From: Takakia lepidozioides
Taxonomy: Eukaryota; Streptophyta; Takakiopsida; Takakiales; Takakiaceae
Direction: 5' to 3'
Assembly: GCA_030704615.1 (NCBI GenBank)
Contig: CM060734.1
Span: 50,732,042-50,796,041, forward strand
DNA length: 64,000 nucleotides
Positions 21,723 to 31,335 of this stretch are shown in pieces. A program made the translations under genes and the position numbers. The notes under the pieces were generated by a model. It did not search any database. It was not told where the DNA came from and was given only the letters and a program-made list of their open reading frames with translations. Each line of letters opens with the position of its first letter. Within the stretch, counting starts at the first letter, position 1.

Positions 21723-22500
21723 CATGGAGGTGCCACTAGTTGCTGGGGACAGTGCCGGTTCGATACTAGTGGGTACACGAGACGAGGTGTACGGTTTAGG
21801 CCACCTTCACCTCCTATGTCTTCCACGGAAGGTTCTGATTCGGATTGTGAATCAGGAGGACTCATACCGGCGGTGCAAGTTGTTCTTTGCCATTGTTGTG
21901 GGACACAATGGAGGAGATGTATGGAGCTACCAAGGGGCCACGAAGGTACTCTGGGGCGGTGGGCACCATCGAGTTGGATGATTTTATCCAAGAGTTTGAT
22001 AGTTGGTGTGATTTGCAGCAAATGCGCAATCCACAACTATTTACGCCTTCATGGCATGGAAAGGGCTGTTTCAGCACCTTGAGGGGCCGCCTATGGATGA
22101 TTACCATGAGTTCAGGCGGGGGCATGAGGTTGAGATCGAGGAGTGGAGGATGTACTGGTCACCCGACTATGTCTCCATCACTAGGGGCACTAGAGCCACG
22201 AGGGCAGTGGCTACACCTGCCGCTGCACCGGCAGCTTCAGCAAGTAGCAGTGGGACTGGTGGTACAGTAGCTACGACGTCCACCCAAGCCACTACCGCAC
22301 CAGCACTAGCACCCGTGCCTGCCTTCAACCCTGTTGTGGAGTTCTTCGAAGAGTTGAGAGGGAACTACCAAGGGGTGAGGACAGAGAAGTTGCGGAGCTT
22401 GCAAGAGTTCCAACGGAAGCCGACCGAGAGCTTGAGGGAGGCTTTCATCGCATGTAGGCGGAAGCTTGATATAACCTGAAGCGGGAAAGTTAGTGTGTTT
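21723..22500 (+). pseudogene. Copy B gag, capsid part
   Basis: The start at 21723 aligns with the N-terminus of copy A gag. The correct frame shifts at least twice: GYTRRGVRFRPPSPP is in a second frame, and VGTIELDDFIQEFDSWCDLQQMRNPQLF and PPMDDYHEFRRGHEVEIEEW lie in others. The frame 22051-22479 contains PAFNPVVEFFEELRGNY and LREAF as in copy A, then ends. About 40 residues conserved in copy A are missing near 22475. Gag would form the particle; this copy cannot. Confidence 0.75.
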
Positions 22501-23173
22501 GCTGGCAGAGCGGATAGAGCTCAACATGGTGGAGGAACGAGTGGTCATGGTGGGATTTGCTAAGGAGACACCACGGGGTAGTGGTGCTCCTAGCCAACCA
22601 CTACCTCAACGTGCTCGAGGCAACAAGGGGGCTCAGGTAAAGCTCAGGGAAGGGCAGAGAGGACCTCAGATGCAGGGGTCTCTCCCTTCATTTGCTGGCC
22701 AACAACGGGCGGATGTGGTGTGCTGGACATGTGGAGGACCCCATGCCAAGAAGGATTGCCTAGAGGGAGGCAAAGGGCCGGCACATGCACAGCCTGCACA
22801 GTTGCAGTGTGGGCATTGTGGCAAGCACGGGCATGGAGAGGCCCAGTGTTATGGTTTGCATCCTGAGTTGCGCCCAGGCCAGTTCCAAGGGAACAATGGT
22901 GGCCGGGGGCGAGGTGGAGCAGCCCAGAGAGGACGAGGTGGCCAGCCACGAGGTGCAGGCCAAGGGCAAGCTCAACGTGGCCAAGGACGCGGAGGTCAGG
23001 GTGTTGACCAAGGCATGGCCAACCGGCTTCAGCAGCTAGAGCAGAGGCTCGCTGCCATGGCTACAGCTCAGGTGGTACCAGCTCTAAGGCCGGATGGTCC
23101 ACCTCCTGCTCCTGAGGGAGGAGATATGGGAGGCATGGGATTCATGTGTGGAGCAGCACTACCACTAGTGTAG
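22493..23173 (+). pseudogene. Copy B nucleocapsid with two zinc knuckles
   Basis: 226-codon frame. It begins in LLAERIELNMVEERV (end of capsid). It has two CCHC motifs: CWTCGGPHAKKDC (C-x2-C-x3-H-x4-C) and CGHCGKHGHGEAQC (C-x2-C-x4-H-x4-C). A Gly/Arg/Gln-rich RNA-binding-like segment follows, then a helical NRLQQLEQRLAAM. A stop at 23171-23173 splits it from the protease region, which continues in the same direction. Confidence 0.82.
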
Positions 23174-24163
23174 GTGGAGTCTGCTGCAGCCATGACTCAA
23201 GGAGTAGCACGAGTTCCTGAGCCACGAGGTGCAGAGGTGGAGTTGGATCCACAGCGTGGGGAGGCAAGCCGTCAGGCTAGGCTTCCTCAGTCATTCACAT
23301 TGGCGGAGACAGTGTCGACGCCATCCATGGCACCTAGTTCTCGCCCGACTGTTACCGAGGCGGAGGTTACTATGCCATTGGGGAGAGCTACACGGGTAGC
23401 ACCACTACCTAGTGTTGCCAAGGCTACGGCAGCTAGTGTGCTGTTAGGAGCGGCCACATCTGTGTGCCAGGCTCCATTGTTCTTGGCTACCATGATTGCT
23501 GGCAGCTACACTCTGTGAGAGTGGGGAGGTTACTTCATCTTCTGTGGAGATAGTGGGAGGTGTAGTGCCAGAGGGATCCTCGGATTTGAGGGTCAAGACT
23601 GCCACGGCGGCGCCATGGCAAGCTGCAGCTGCCAGGTTGATGGAGCTGCCAGCTAGGCCAGCTATTGAGCGCGCCATGGTGACACCTGGAGTTGTCATGT
23701 TAGACAACCAGGATGACATTTTCTGTTTGAGTGGACCGGCAGGCAAGAGGTACCAGCCACTGCGGGTCTTGTTGGACTCGGGAGCTCAGCCACTGATGCT
23801 GGGCAGAGCTGCTATAGCAGGCTTGGGCCTCACGGAGGCGGATATGGAGCCTTGTCCTTTCCAGATACAGACGTCTCTGGGAGGATCGGAGCAGGGTCGG
23901 GGCATGACACGGCATGAGTTGGCTATCAGACTACGGCCGGATCACCCTACAGATGGCTCGGTGATGTGAGCCAAGGCCATTGTGACAGACGCAGTCTCAT
24001 ACGATGTCCTGGTGGTGGGGCAGTGTTGTACCCCATGGGCTTCACCCTGGATTTTTGGGAGGAGTCAGCTTCCTATAGGCCTGCATGGCAGTCAGGGGAG
24101 GGCCGGCATGTGCATTTCCCTATGACGTTCATATGAGGAGTTGCGGTTGCCCAGCGAGGCAAG
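23174..24163 (+). pseudogene. Copy B aspartic protease region
   Basis: The first 200 codons (two frames, 23174-23518 and 23496-23969) are unassigned and Ala/Val/Thr-rich. The retropepsin motif LLDSGAQPLMLGRAAIAGLGL lies near 23767-23829. A stop follows at 23967-23969 and the downstream block around YPMGFTLDFWEESASYRP is in another frame (24030-24090). The enzyme would cut the polyprotein. It aligns with copy A 1413-2723. Confidence 0.78.
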
Positions 24164-25284
24164 ATGCCGACACTAGCAGCATTCACAGCGGCAGTGAGTT
24201 GGCCTAGAGAGTTGCTTGAGGGCAATGCTCATTCAGAGGATGTACCACCTCCGGGAGAGCAGGATGACATGTATGGTATGGCGGAGTTGCCTACCATGGT
24301 TGCTCAGACTCCATTGTGGGGCACGAGCAAGGATTTGCAGCGGGATGCTGATCGACGGGTGCAACAAGCCTGGGTGGAGGCTTTTGTACCGTCAGGAGAG
24401 GAGGAGAGTGTGGGGATTGCACCAGGACCACCTCAATTGTCTCCATTGGACACCACACCTATTGTGTGGCAGTATCCGGATGAAGGCATTTGTCTTCTGG
24501 ACTTGTTTGGCGGGATCAGCACCGGATTGGCTGCTGTGTTACAAGCAGGTGTACGAGTTCGGCGTTACCTGTATGTGGAGAGGGATGAGACTGCACGACG
24601 CGTTTCACTTCGCCATGTTGCTCAGTTGGTGCAGCGATACCCTGAGTTGTTGTCGGTGTCTGCAATTCGTGGATATCAGCAGGCCTTGCCAGCAGACATT
24701 TCGTTGCTGGGGGCGCAGGATTTGGAGCGGGTTGGCTCCATTGATCTGGTAGTGGCAGGTTGGCCCTGCCAAGGCATTCATCAGCCGGGCATGGCAATGG
24801 ATTGCAAGACTCGAGGTCGGGTCTGTTTTGGGAGATGGTGCGGGTTTTGCGCCACTTGCAGCTTCATCAAGCTGTATCTCCAGCATACATCTTGGAGAAT
24901 GTGCCACTGATGGGCGATTCTCGGGCCAGGGTGATGGCCAGTGTGCATCAAGTCCGGTCGTGGCTTGGGTCAGCAGTGTTGCTAGATGCAACTACAGTGG
25001 GGTCACGGGCTCATCGTCCACGGCTATGGTGGACTAACTTGATGCCACCCGCACTGCTCAAGCGTGCATTTGATGGGGTGCAGCGGCCAGCACATCTCAC
25101 AGTGGATAACATTCTGGACACAGGGAGGCAGTCTCAACGTGTGAGACACGATGACCGTTCGCCTTTGGCAGTGGTCAACAAGGTGGGTCAACCACGAGCA
25201 GCATTACCTACACTGCTCAGCTTCCCAGGATCGCATGCTTTCCGGGATAGTGGACCCGGCCTCCTGTGGGATGCTCAGTTGTAG
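24164..25284 (+). pseudogene. Copy B C5 cytosine DNA methyltransferase domain (DNMT3-like order)
   Basis: Motif I LLDLFGGISTGLAAVL (about 24493-24540) is the SAM-binding loop. Motif II is YVERDETARR (about 24571-24600), then DLVVAGWPCQG with the catalytic Cys codon at 24767-24769 (motif IV). A one-base frameshift follows at about 24774, after which the frame 24760-25284 gives GHGNGL, SGLFWEMVRVLRHL (motif V-like), ILENVP (motif VI, Glu codon 24895-24897) and GSRAHRPRLWWTNL (motif VIII). The linear order and the FWEM and AHRPRLWWTNL signatures resemble animal and plant DNMT3 more than permuted DRM or bacterial Dcm-type enzymes. It lies between protease and RT of one polyprotein. Methylation of element or host DNA is inferred. 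No PWWP or ADD domain is seen. Confidence 0.88.
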
Positions 25285-25735
25285 CAGTTAGTGGAGCCTA
25301 ATGCTACGAGCGTGAGCGGGCAATGGGTTTTACCACTGGTACCACGGCGGTGTCGTCTCTTTCTGAGGCATCACGTCGTCAAGTGTTGGGGCAAGCAATG
25401 GATCTCAATTGCTTGACCTGGATTATCAGCTTGGCTCTGGCTGAGCAACGCAGAGTGCGGAGTACACTTCCCTCAATGGTCTCTCTGCCTACCGAGACGG
25501 TACAGGCAGTGAGCGGGGGCGAGCATGTGAGGACCACGGGGTGCATGCATCCATGGCACACGTGGGAGGTGCTCGAGGTTCAGAGGGAGTTGGCAGCCAA
25601 GGCGGCTGTGATGGATGAGGTTGGGGATTCTTCTCGGGTTGAGGAGGTCCTCAAGGATGAGATGATGAGGCAGGATGAGGCCTTGTCATTGACTGAGCAG
25701 GCAAGGAGTACTGCTCAAGAGGTTGCAACATAGCA
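25285..25735 (+). pseudogene. Copy B linker between methyltransferase and RT
   Basis: A frame at 25323-25733 encodes about 136 residues. It has DLNCLTWIISLALAEQRR, a Gly/His patch HVRTTGCMHPWHTWEVLEV and an acidic, Gln/Glu-rich C-terminus. It aligns with copy A 1-541 on the minus strand. It is unassigned and could be the methyltransferase C-terminus (target-recognition region) or a spacer. It ends in a stop just before RT. Confidence 0.6.
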
Positions 25736-25739
25736 ACCA

Positions 25740-27243
25740 TTGGACGCGTCCTCTACCTCTAAGCCCACTGGACTTAAGGTTGCAGTTACGGAGGACAATT
25801 GGGAGCCTAACATTGGACCCATTGTCACCGGAGGAGAGAGACGACGTATACGGCGGTTCCTGAGGGCTTACAGGAATTGCTTTGCCTTCAGTTTGAAGGA
25901 CTTGGGAGCACTGAAGGGTCAAGAGATCCGTATTGAGTTGGCCACTGACACGCCAATCTTTCGGAGACCCTATAGATACAGTGACATGGAGAGGTCTTTG
26001 ATTCAGATGAGGACTCAAGATCTCTGGGAGGCAGGTTTGGTGGAGCTCTCTGGTGGAGAGTATGCTTCAGCCACAGTGATGCCAGCCAAGAAGGATGTCT
26101 ATGGCAATTGGACGGAGAGACGTATGTGCAGTGATTACCGGCCTGTAAATCGTCAGACCAAGTCCGATAAGTATGCCATGCCAACACCAGAGGAGATCTT
26201 TGATGCCATCGGGCATGCTAAGGCCTTTAGCACTTGGATTTACTATCCGGATATCACCAATTGCCAATCAAGGAGTTGGACAAGCAGAAGACGGCATTCT
26301 GGGGGATCAATGAGCACGGCAAGGATTGCCTATATCAGTGGCGGTTCTTACCATTTGGGCTAAGAATGCTCCTGCAGAGTTTCAGAGAGTCATGGATAGG
26401 ATTCTAGCAGGGGTGGACTTTGCTCGGTGCTACATAGATGACATCATCATCTTTAGTGTTACGATGGAGGAGCATGAGAGACACCTTCAGGTGGTATTGG
26501 AGCGCTTGAGAGCGCACGGATTGAAGTTGCATCCGGGGAAGTGCAAGTTTTTCCACAACCAGATTGAGTATCTGGGTCACATGATATATCCTGGAGGATT
26601 GGGGGTACAGCAGACTAAGGTAGAGGCCATTGCACAAATTCCACGCCCCACGGATGTGAGCCGAGTTCGAGCTTTCATGGGGTTGGCAAACTATTATAGA
26701 CGGTTTGTCAAGGGATTTAGTACCATTGCAAAGGCTCTAACCAAGCTGACCAAGGTGGACCAGGAGTGGCAGTGGGAAGATGAGCAGGAACGAGCTTTTC
26801 AAGAGCTCAAGGCGAGGTTGACCTCGGCGCCTATCTTGAGACGACCTATCAGGGGGCGTCCCTTTCAGCTGCATACGGATTGGAGCATGCTGGGGCTTGG
26901 AGCGGTACTCACACAGGTGGATGATGAGGGAAGAGAGTTCGTAGTGGCTTACGCTAGCCGCTCGAGCAACGCTGCAGAGGCTAAGTACAGCTCATATGAG
27001 GGAGAGTGCTTAGCTGCAGTGTGGGCCGTGGCACACTTCAGGTGCTATCTATACGACAATCTTTTCACCCTTGTCACGGATCACCAGCCACTCAAGTGGT
27101 TGATGGAGTCAGACAAGCTTACGGGGAAGCTTGCACGGTGGGCTCTTATACTCCAGAAGTATGACTTTCAAGTTGTGCATCGACCGGGTTTGGTCAATCG
27201 GGATGCGGATGGATTGAGTCGCAATCCATGCATGAGCCAGTAG
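25740..27243 (+). pseudogene. Copy B reverse transcriptase and RNase H
   Basis: The N-terminal RT part (25740-26363) has RRPYRYSDMERSLI, YASATVMPAKKD and RMCSDYRPVNRQT. Frameshifts near 26235-26340 scramble the segment around the LDLRSGYHQ-equivalent. The second frame (26326-27243) resumes at APAEFQRVMDRIL and has the active-site YIDDIIIFS, IEYLGHMI, then RNase H with LHTDWSMLGLGAVL, YSSYEGECLAAVWAV and TLVTDHQPLKWL, ending RDADGLSR. The canonical first RNase H motif has Trp after Asp in place of Ala/Gly. Ty3/gypsy affiliation is clear. Confidence 0.9.
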
Positions 27244-27285
27244 GATGACACTGGAGCTCGGTGGCATGGTGAGACGGACGAGGAG

Positions 27286-28866
27286 ATGGTGCCGGGATGG
27301 CACGCATCTGCATTTTTGTGTATCTTGGCATCGGGAGGTCAGATTGGACCTACAACAGGGATGACTGTAGACGGAGTGTCTGAGGACCCTGAGGCTAGTG
27401 ATGAGCTAGGTGGTGCCAGAGATATACATGAGGATTCGGCTGTGTTGGACTACCTCCGCACGGGAGACACGGCAGCCATTGTGACTGCCAGGGAGAGGGA
27501 TCGGATCCTGCAACGAGCCAAGAGGTTCAAGTGGGAGGGGATACACCTACTTCGAGTGTGGGAGGATGGTCGGGTAAGGATTGTGCCTCACCCCACACAG
27601 CGTGCACGGTTAGTGCGGCATGCCCATGAGGAGTTGGGGCATTTTGGAGTGCGACGCACTCACAGTTTACTGCAGGGGTAGTATTGGTGGCGTGGTATGC
27701 ATACAGAGGTGCAACAGTTCGTGGCTAGGTGCATGGTGTGTGACAGGGTGCGTGCTTCATTCAATGCCCCTACACCACAGTTGCATCCTTTACCAATCAT
27801 GGGATTGGGCTACAAGTGGAGTCTTGACTTCGCAGGACCGTTGCCACTGACTATGCGCCACCACAGATATGTGTTGGTGATGGTGGAGCACTTCTCCAAG
27901 TGGATTGAGTTGGTTCCATTGCCTGACAAGGCTAGTGAGGGGGCTGCGTATGCATTCTTGGATCGTGTGCTTAGCCGATTTGGTGCTCCAGCTGAGGTAC
28001 TCACGGACCAAGGGAGAGAGTTCTTGGGGGAGTTTCAGGCTTTGTGTGATAAAGCCTTGATAGACCACCGCACCACTTCTCGGGATCATCCTGAGGCCGA
28101 TGGCTTAGCAGAGAGAGTTGTTCAGACGGTGAAGAGGGGGTTGCGCAAGTATGGCTTGCAGAAGGGACACCTAGGAGATTGGGATCTTCAGGTTCCTTGG
28201 TTAGCCATGGGCTACAGGTTCAGCAAACAAGCATCACTTGCCTCCTTCTCACCATATTTCCTTCTCTTTGGCCGAGAGCCGGATTTGCCTGCAGCCATTC
28301 GTAGGGACACTGCTCAAGTCCTTAACCTTGACGATCCGGACGTGTGGGTACGTGCATGTAATCAGCGTGCAGAGTTGTTCAAAAAAATCATGCCCATGGC
28401 TTTTGAGAACCTTGCCATTGCACAGCACCGTGATACGTCGAGGTATGCCACTATACGTGGTGGAGGATATCGTCCTAGGGTTCGGAGGTTTAGCCCTGGT
28501 GACTATGTTTATTTGCAGCAGACTGCTCCTACGACTCTGGATGTTACTGCAGGGCGTGTTATTCTGAGGGTTCGAGAGGTGTTGCCCTCAGGGGTCCTGA
28601 TCTTGGAGGGTCGGGATGGCATGACTTGGAAGGACCATGTGCGTAATTGTGCGCCATGTCACATTCCCAATGTCGATGGCAGAGTTGACCCAAACTTGGC
28701 AGTGGTACCTGCAGGTTTGAGGTGCATGCTCTGTGGGTCTGCCAAAGGGGCAGCCACCATGCTGGTGTGTGATCGATGCTCAAGGGGTTGGCATATGGGA
28801 TGCGTGACACCACCTCTTGAGAAGGTTCCTGACGGAGATTGGTTGTGTCCACACTGCTTGGGATAG
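27286..28866 (+). pseudogene. Copy B integrase with C-terminal PHD finger
   Basis: The HHCC region spans HAHEELGHFGVRR and CMVCDRV. An in-frame TAG stop (27679-27681) lies between the two pairs. The DDE core is present: WSLDFAGPLPL (Asp), LTDQGREFLG (Asp), HPEADGLAERVVQ (Glu). A C-terminal module with FSPGDYVYLQQ follows. At 28723-28857 there is a PHD finger with the full C4-H-C3 ligand set: CMLCG, CDRC, GWHMGC, DWLCPHC. PHD fingers usually read the histone H3 tail; a targeting role is inferred. Chromoviruses use a chromodomain at this position (as in H), so the PHD is a different solution at the same place. Confidence 0.9.
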
Positions 28867-29126
28867 TGGCAGTGGACATGACTGGAGGCAGCTAACAAGA
28901 CATGGGAGGCCAAGCTCATAGGAGTCAATACATGAGATCCCAAGCTCAAGTTCACAGGTTGCAAGACGGCGACTAACGATGGGGCAACTCTTGCATCCGG
29001 CCTCTTGATCTATCGAGTTTGAGTGTAGTAGGGATAGTGGTGGAGGACTTAGTGAGGCTATGGTCACTATCACATCGTGTGGCTACCTGGACTTAGAGGG
29101 ACCTAAGCACCAGCTAGGGGGGCGAT
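28867..29126 (+). other. Copy B 3' non-coding segment and polypurine tract
   Basis: A non-coding spacer ends in the purine-rich run AGCTAGGGGGGCGA (29112-29125). This is directly followed by repeat part X, so it looks like the plus-strand primer site. Confidence 0.7.
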
Positions 29127-29315
29127 TGTGTGGACTAGTGACTGCCATAGTGGGCAGCATAGTGGCAGCCTAGTGACTGACTAGTTGTAGCCTAGTGGTT
29201 GGACTAGTGGCTGGACTAGTGGTGGACTAGTGGTATACTAGTGTGTGGTGTGCACATGTGTTGTGTGGTTTTGGACAGCGATGTAGTTGTGTAGCGATAT
29301 GTATGCGCACGACAG
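29127..29315 (+). repeat. Copy B terminal repeat part X (inner copy)
   Basis: 189-base repeat beginning TGTGTGGACTAGTG and ending GCACGACAG. It contains short internal repeats of CTAGTGG. It matches 29645-29833 with one substitution (29153 region, G versus A). Confidence 0.88.
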
Positions 29316-29316
29316 C

Positions 29317-29832
29317 TGTCAAGTTATTTTACCACTAGTGTGAAACTAGCTAGGAAACAACTAGCTTTTACATATTGACATTTGGGATTGGCCCAAGTGT
29401 CAATCCAGGGGTCCAGGCAGATTTAAGCCCTGGAGTGGTTATCTTCACGGCAAGCGCGGGAGGCTCATCTTTCTCGAGTTGAGCCTCACCGCGCCTAGCT
29501 ATGGCGCCGTAGTGTGGATTCCCCATGGCGTGGGGTGCACTTGGCTTGACTTGTATTTGAGTGATGAGGTTATATATGCATGAGTTTATGCTTCAGCTTT
29601 GTGAGCTCGCATGAGCTTGTGCTTGTATTCTTCTTCTTTATCATTGTGTGGACTAGTGACTGCCATAGTGAGCAGCATAGTGGCAGCCTAGTGACTGACT
29701 AGTTGTAGCCTAGTGGTTGGACTAGTGGCTGGACTAGTGGTGGACTAGTGGTATACTAGTGTGTGGTGTGCACATGTGTTGTGTGGTTTTGGACAGCGAT
29801 GTAGTTGTGTAGCGATATGTATGCGCACGACA
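29317..29832 (+). repeat. Copy B 3' terminal repeat (Y followed by X)
   Basis: A 516-base unit from TGTCAAG to GCACGACA, made of part Y (29317-29643) and part X (29645-29832). It ends at the GGCC target duplicate. The diverged solo LTR at 11535-11939 has the same Y-X order and the same ends. Confidence 0.85.
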
Positions 29833-29836
29833 GGCC

Positions 29837-30546
29837 AGTCCCGCCACAAGGTTGAAGACCATTTCTGGTTCTGCCATGTCCGCGACTTCGAGCAACAGCA
29901 CATTGAAAGCCTGGACATACCCCCGAATGTCATCTGTTTGCTTCAAATTCCTCATCTTGTCCCGGGCAAGCCAGGACGCGTTGAGGGGCACAAACTGTCT
30001 CTTCATCAATTCCTTGAACCCACTCCAGTTCAAGGTTTCCGGGCTTGGACCTCGGTCGTGAAGGCGTTTCTGCCACCATTGTTGAGCATAGCCCCTCAAA
30101 TAGGTGGGAGCCACTTCCACCCGATCCTCGTCACTCAACTTGGCCGCCCGGAAGTACTGCTCTAGCTCCAAGAGCCAGGTGTTGAGTGCCTTCCGATTTC
30201 GGACGCCCTCGAAGGTGCCGGGTTCTTTAGGCTTCACCTTAAACTTTGCCTTAGTGGAAGTGGCATTAGCCGCCTTCAACACGTCTTTCAACGTCCCGCC
30301 AAACTGCGCCAACAACCCTTCCCAAAAGGCTGCCGGCATGGGAGGCATCTCTTGGCTTGTTGGAGCTCTCAAGGATTCCTCGGGCTCCGACTCCTCGGAT
30401 TCCTCCCGCTCTTGGGCGGCCTCGTTTTCGGAAACATGAATCGCTTCCTCAAACGGCCGCCTCGGTGACACGTCGCCCCCATCGGGCTCACCGGGATCAT
30501 CATCTTTTGGGCCGTTCCGCTTTCGCTTCGGCTTGCCCGACCCCAT
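29837..30546 (-). pseudogene. Element H gag, N-terminal part
   Basis: The start at 30546 is the first Met with a basic N-terminus (MGSGKPKRKRNG). An acidic Glu/Ser-rich stretch follows, then a retrotransposon gag domain: AYLRGYAQQWWQKR-like segment, LNWSGFKELMKRQFVP and IRGYVQAFNVLLLEV. The frame runs into copy B at 29836. The PBS lies about 40 bases upstream of the start, as expected for a gag leader. Confidence 0.88.
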
Positions 30547-30587
30547 GATGAGGCCAATCCCAAGGACGATCGCGTACTGAACTCTAA

Positions 30588-30599
30588 GCTCTGATACCA
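30588..30599 (-). other. Primer-binding site of H (initiator tRNA-Met type)
   Basis: On the minus strand TGGTATCAGAGC lies two bases inside the 5' LTR end. This is the standard plant LTR-retrotransposon PBS matching initiator tRNA-Met. Confidence 0.92.
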
Positions 30600-30601
30600 A
30601 G

Positions 30602-31330
30602 TGTCACGCATCTCACTTCGGTAAGCTCCCCTTCAAGTCATAGTTACTCGCTTTGATGCGCGCGCCTGACTCCCAACCTGGCCGCCCGGGCCAACTTGGA
30701 GCTTCGGCTGCTCACCGGGACATAACGGTCCCCCCTTCGCTTCCCTCTAAACCCTCCACCTAATTGGGACTAGGAGAATTCCCTTTGGTAGATGGCAGTC
30801 CGGAACAGCTCCCCACTCTTTGGTCGCTTTCCGGCTCGCTCGCTTACTCACTAGTTTTTGGTCACCAATGGGCTTGCACCGTTCTCGGGGTTACTACTCC
30901 CTATATATACTTCTGTAGCTGTCCGCGGGGGTTCCACAACCAGCCATGCCATTTTATGGCGAACCACCACGAAAACCCTCGACTCCCGGTGATGAGTCGC
31001 GGTGAGTCTTGGCCCGCTCACCACGGCCCCTATGGACCGTGATGAGTCCCAAGACTCCCCACGACTCCCACCACGAGGTCTCCGCCCCCATGGTGAGTCC
31101 TATGCCACCCCCACTAAGTCCCGCTAAGCTACCACCACCCCTTGTGGAGCCACCCCCACCGCAACCCGGTGTGCGGGGCTCCACCTAGTGAGCGCCTCCG
31201 CCTCCTTGAGTGCCTTGGGCACTCAAGTGTGCTTCAGCCCCCCCCATACCTATCGCTGCCGCTGCCCCCACCACAGGGGCAGCCCCTCATGTGTCCCGAC
31301 CCCCTGCCCTCAAGGCAAAGGGCCGCGACA
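30602..31330 (-). repeat. 5' LTR of element H
   Basis: 729-bp LTR paired with 13306-14031, with the same TGTCACGC and GCGACA termini. It is followed by target duplication TAGGC at 31331-31335. Confidence 0.92.
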
Positions 31331-31335
31331 TAGGC

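Larger units (their letters stand above)
18770..29832 (+). mobile_element. Ty3/gypsy-type retrotransposon copy B with methyltransferase and PHD finger
   Basis: This 11,063-bp element lies inside the gag of H, flanked by a 4-bp duplication GGCC (18766-18769, 29833-29836), with termini TGTC...GACA. Order: repeat Y (18770-19096), leader with tandem repeats, gag, zinc knuckles, protease, C5 methyltransferase, linker, RT, RNase H, integrase, PHD finger, polypurine tract, repeat X, a GC dinucleotide, repeat Y, repeat X. Y copies look identical over 327 bases and X copies differ at one base, so insertion is recent. The coding region nevertheless has several frameshifts and stops. Confidence 0.9.
13306..31330 (-). 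mobile_element. Chromovirus-type Ty3/gypsy retrotransposon H, interrupted by copy B
   Basis: LTRs at 13306-14031 and 30602-31330 both start TGTCACGC and end GCGACA on the plus strand. The element is flanked by a perfect 5-bp duplication TAGGC (13301-13305, 31331-31335). On the minus strand a primer-binding site complementary to initiator tRNA-Met lies next to the 5' LTR, followed by gag, protease, RT, RNase H, integrase and a chromodomain. Copy B (18770-29832) sits within gag. Without it H would be about 6.95 kb. The LTRs differ at roughly a dozen positions by eye, so H is older than copy B. Confidence 0.93.

Noticed and set aside
24164-25284. Host DNMT gene next to a retrotransposon
   Set aside because: The methyltransferase has the same position between protease and RT in two separate copies and no introns, so it belongs to the element.
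29127-29643. Ordinary LTR of copy B taken as X-Y (TGTGTGG...TTTATCA)
   Set aside because: It fits the polypurine tract and TG...CA rule, but the host flanks and the target duplication define the ends at TGTC and GACA, and the solo repeat has Y-X order. Kept only as an alternative in the split-repeat finding.
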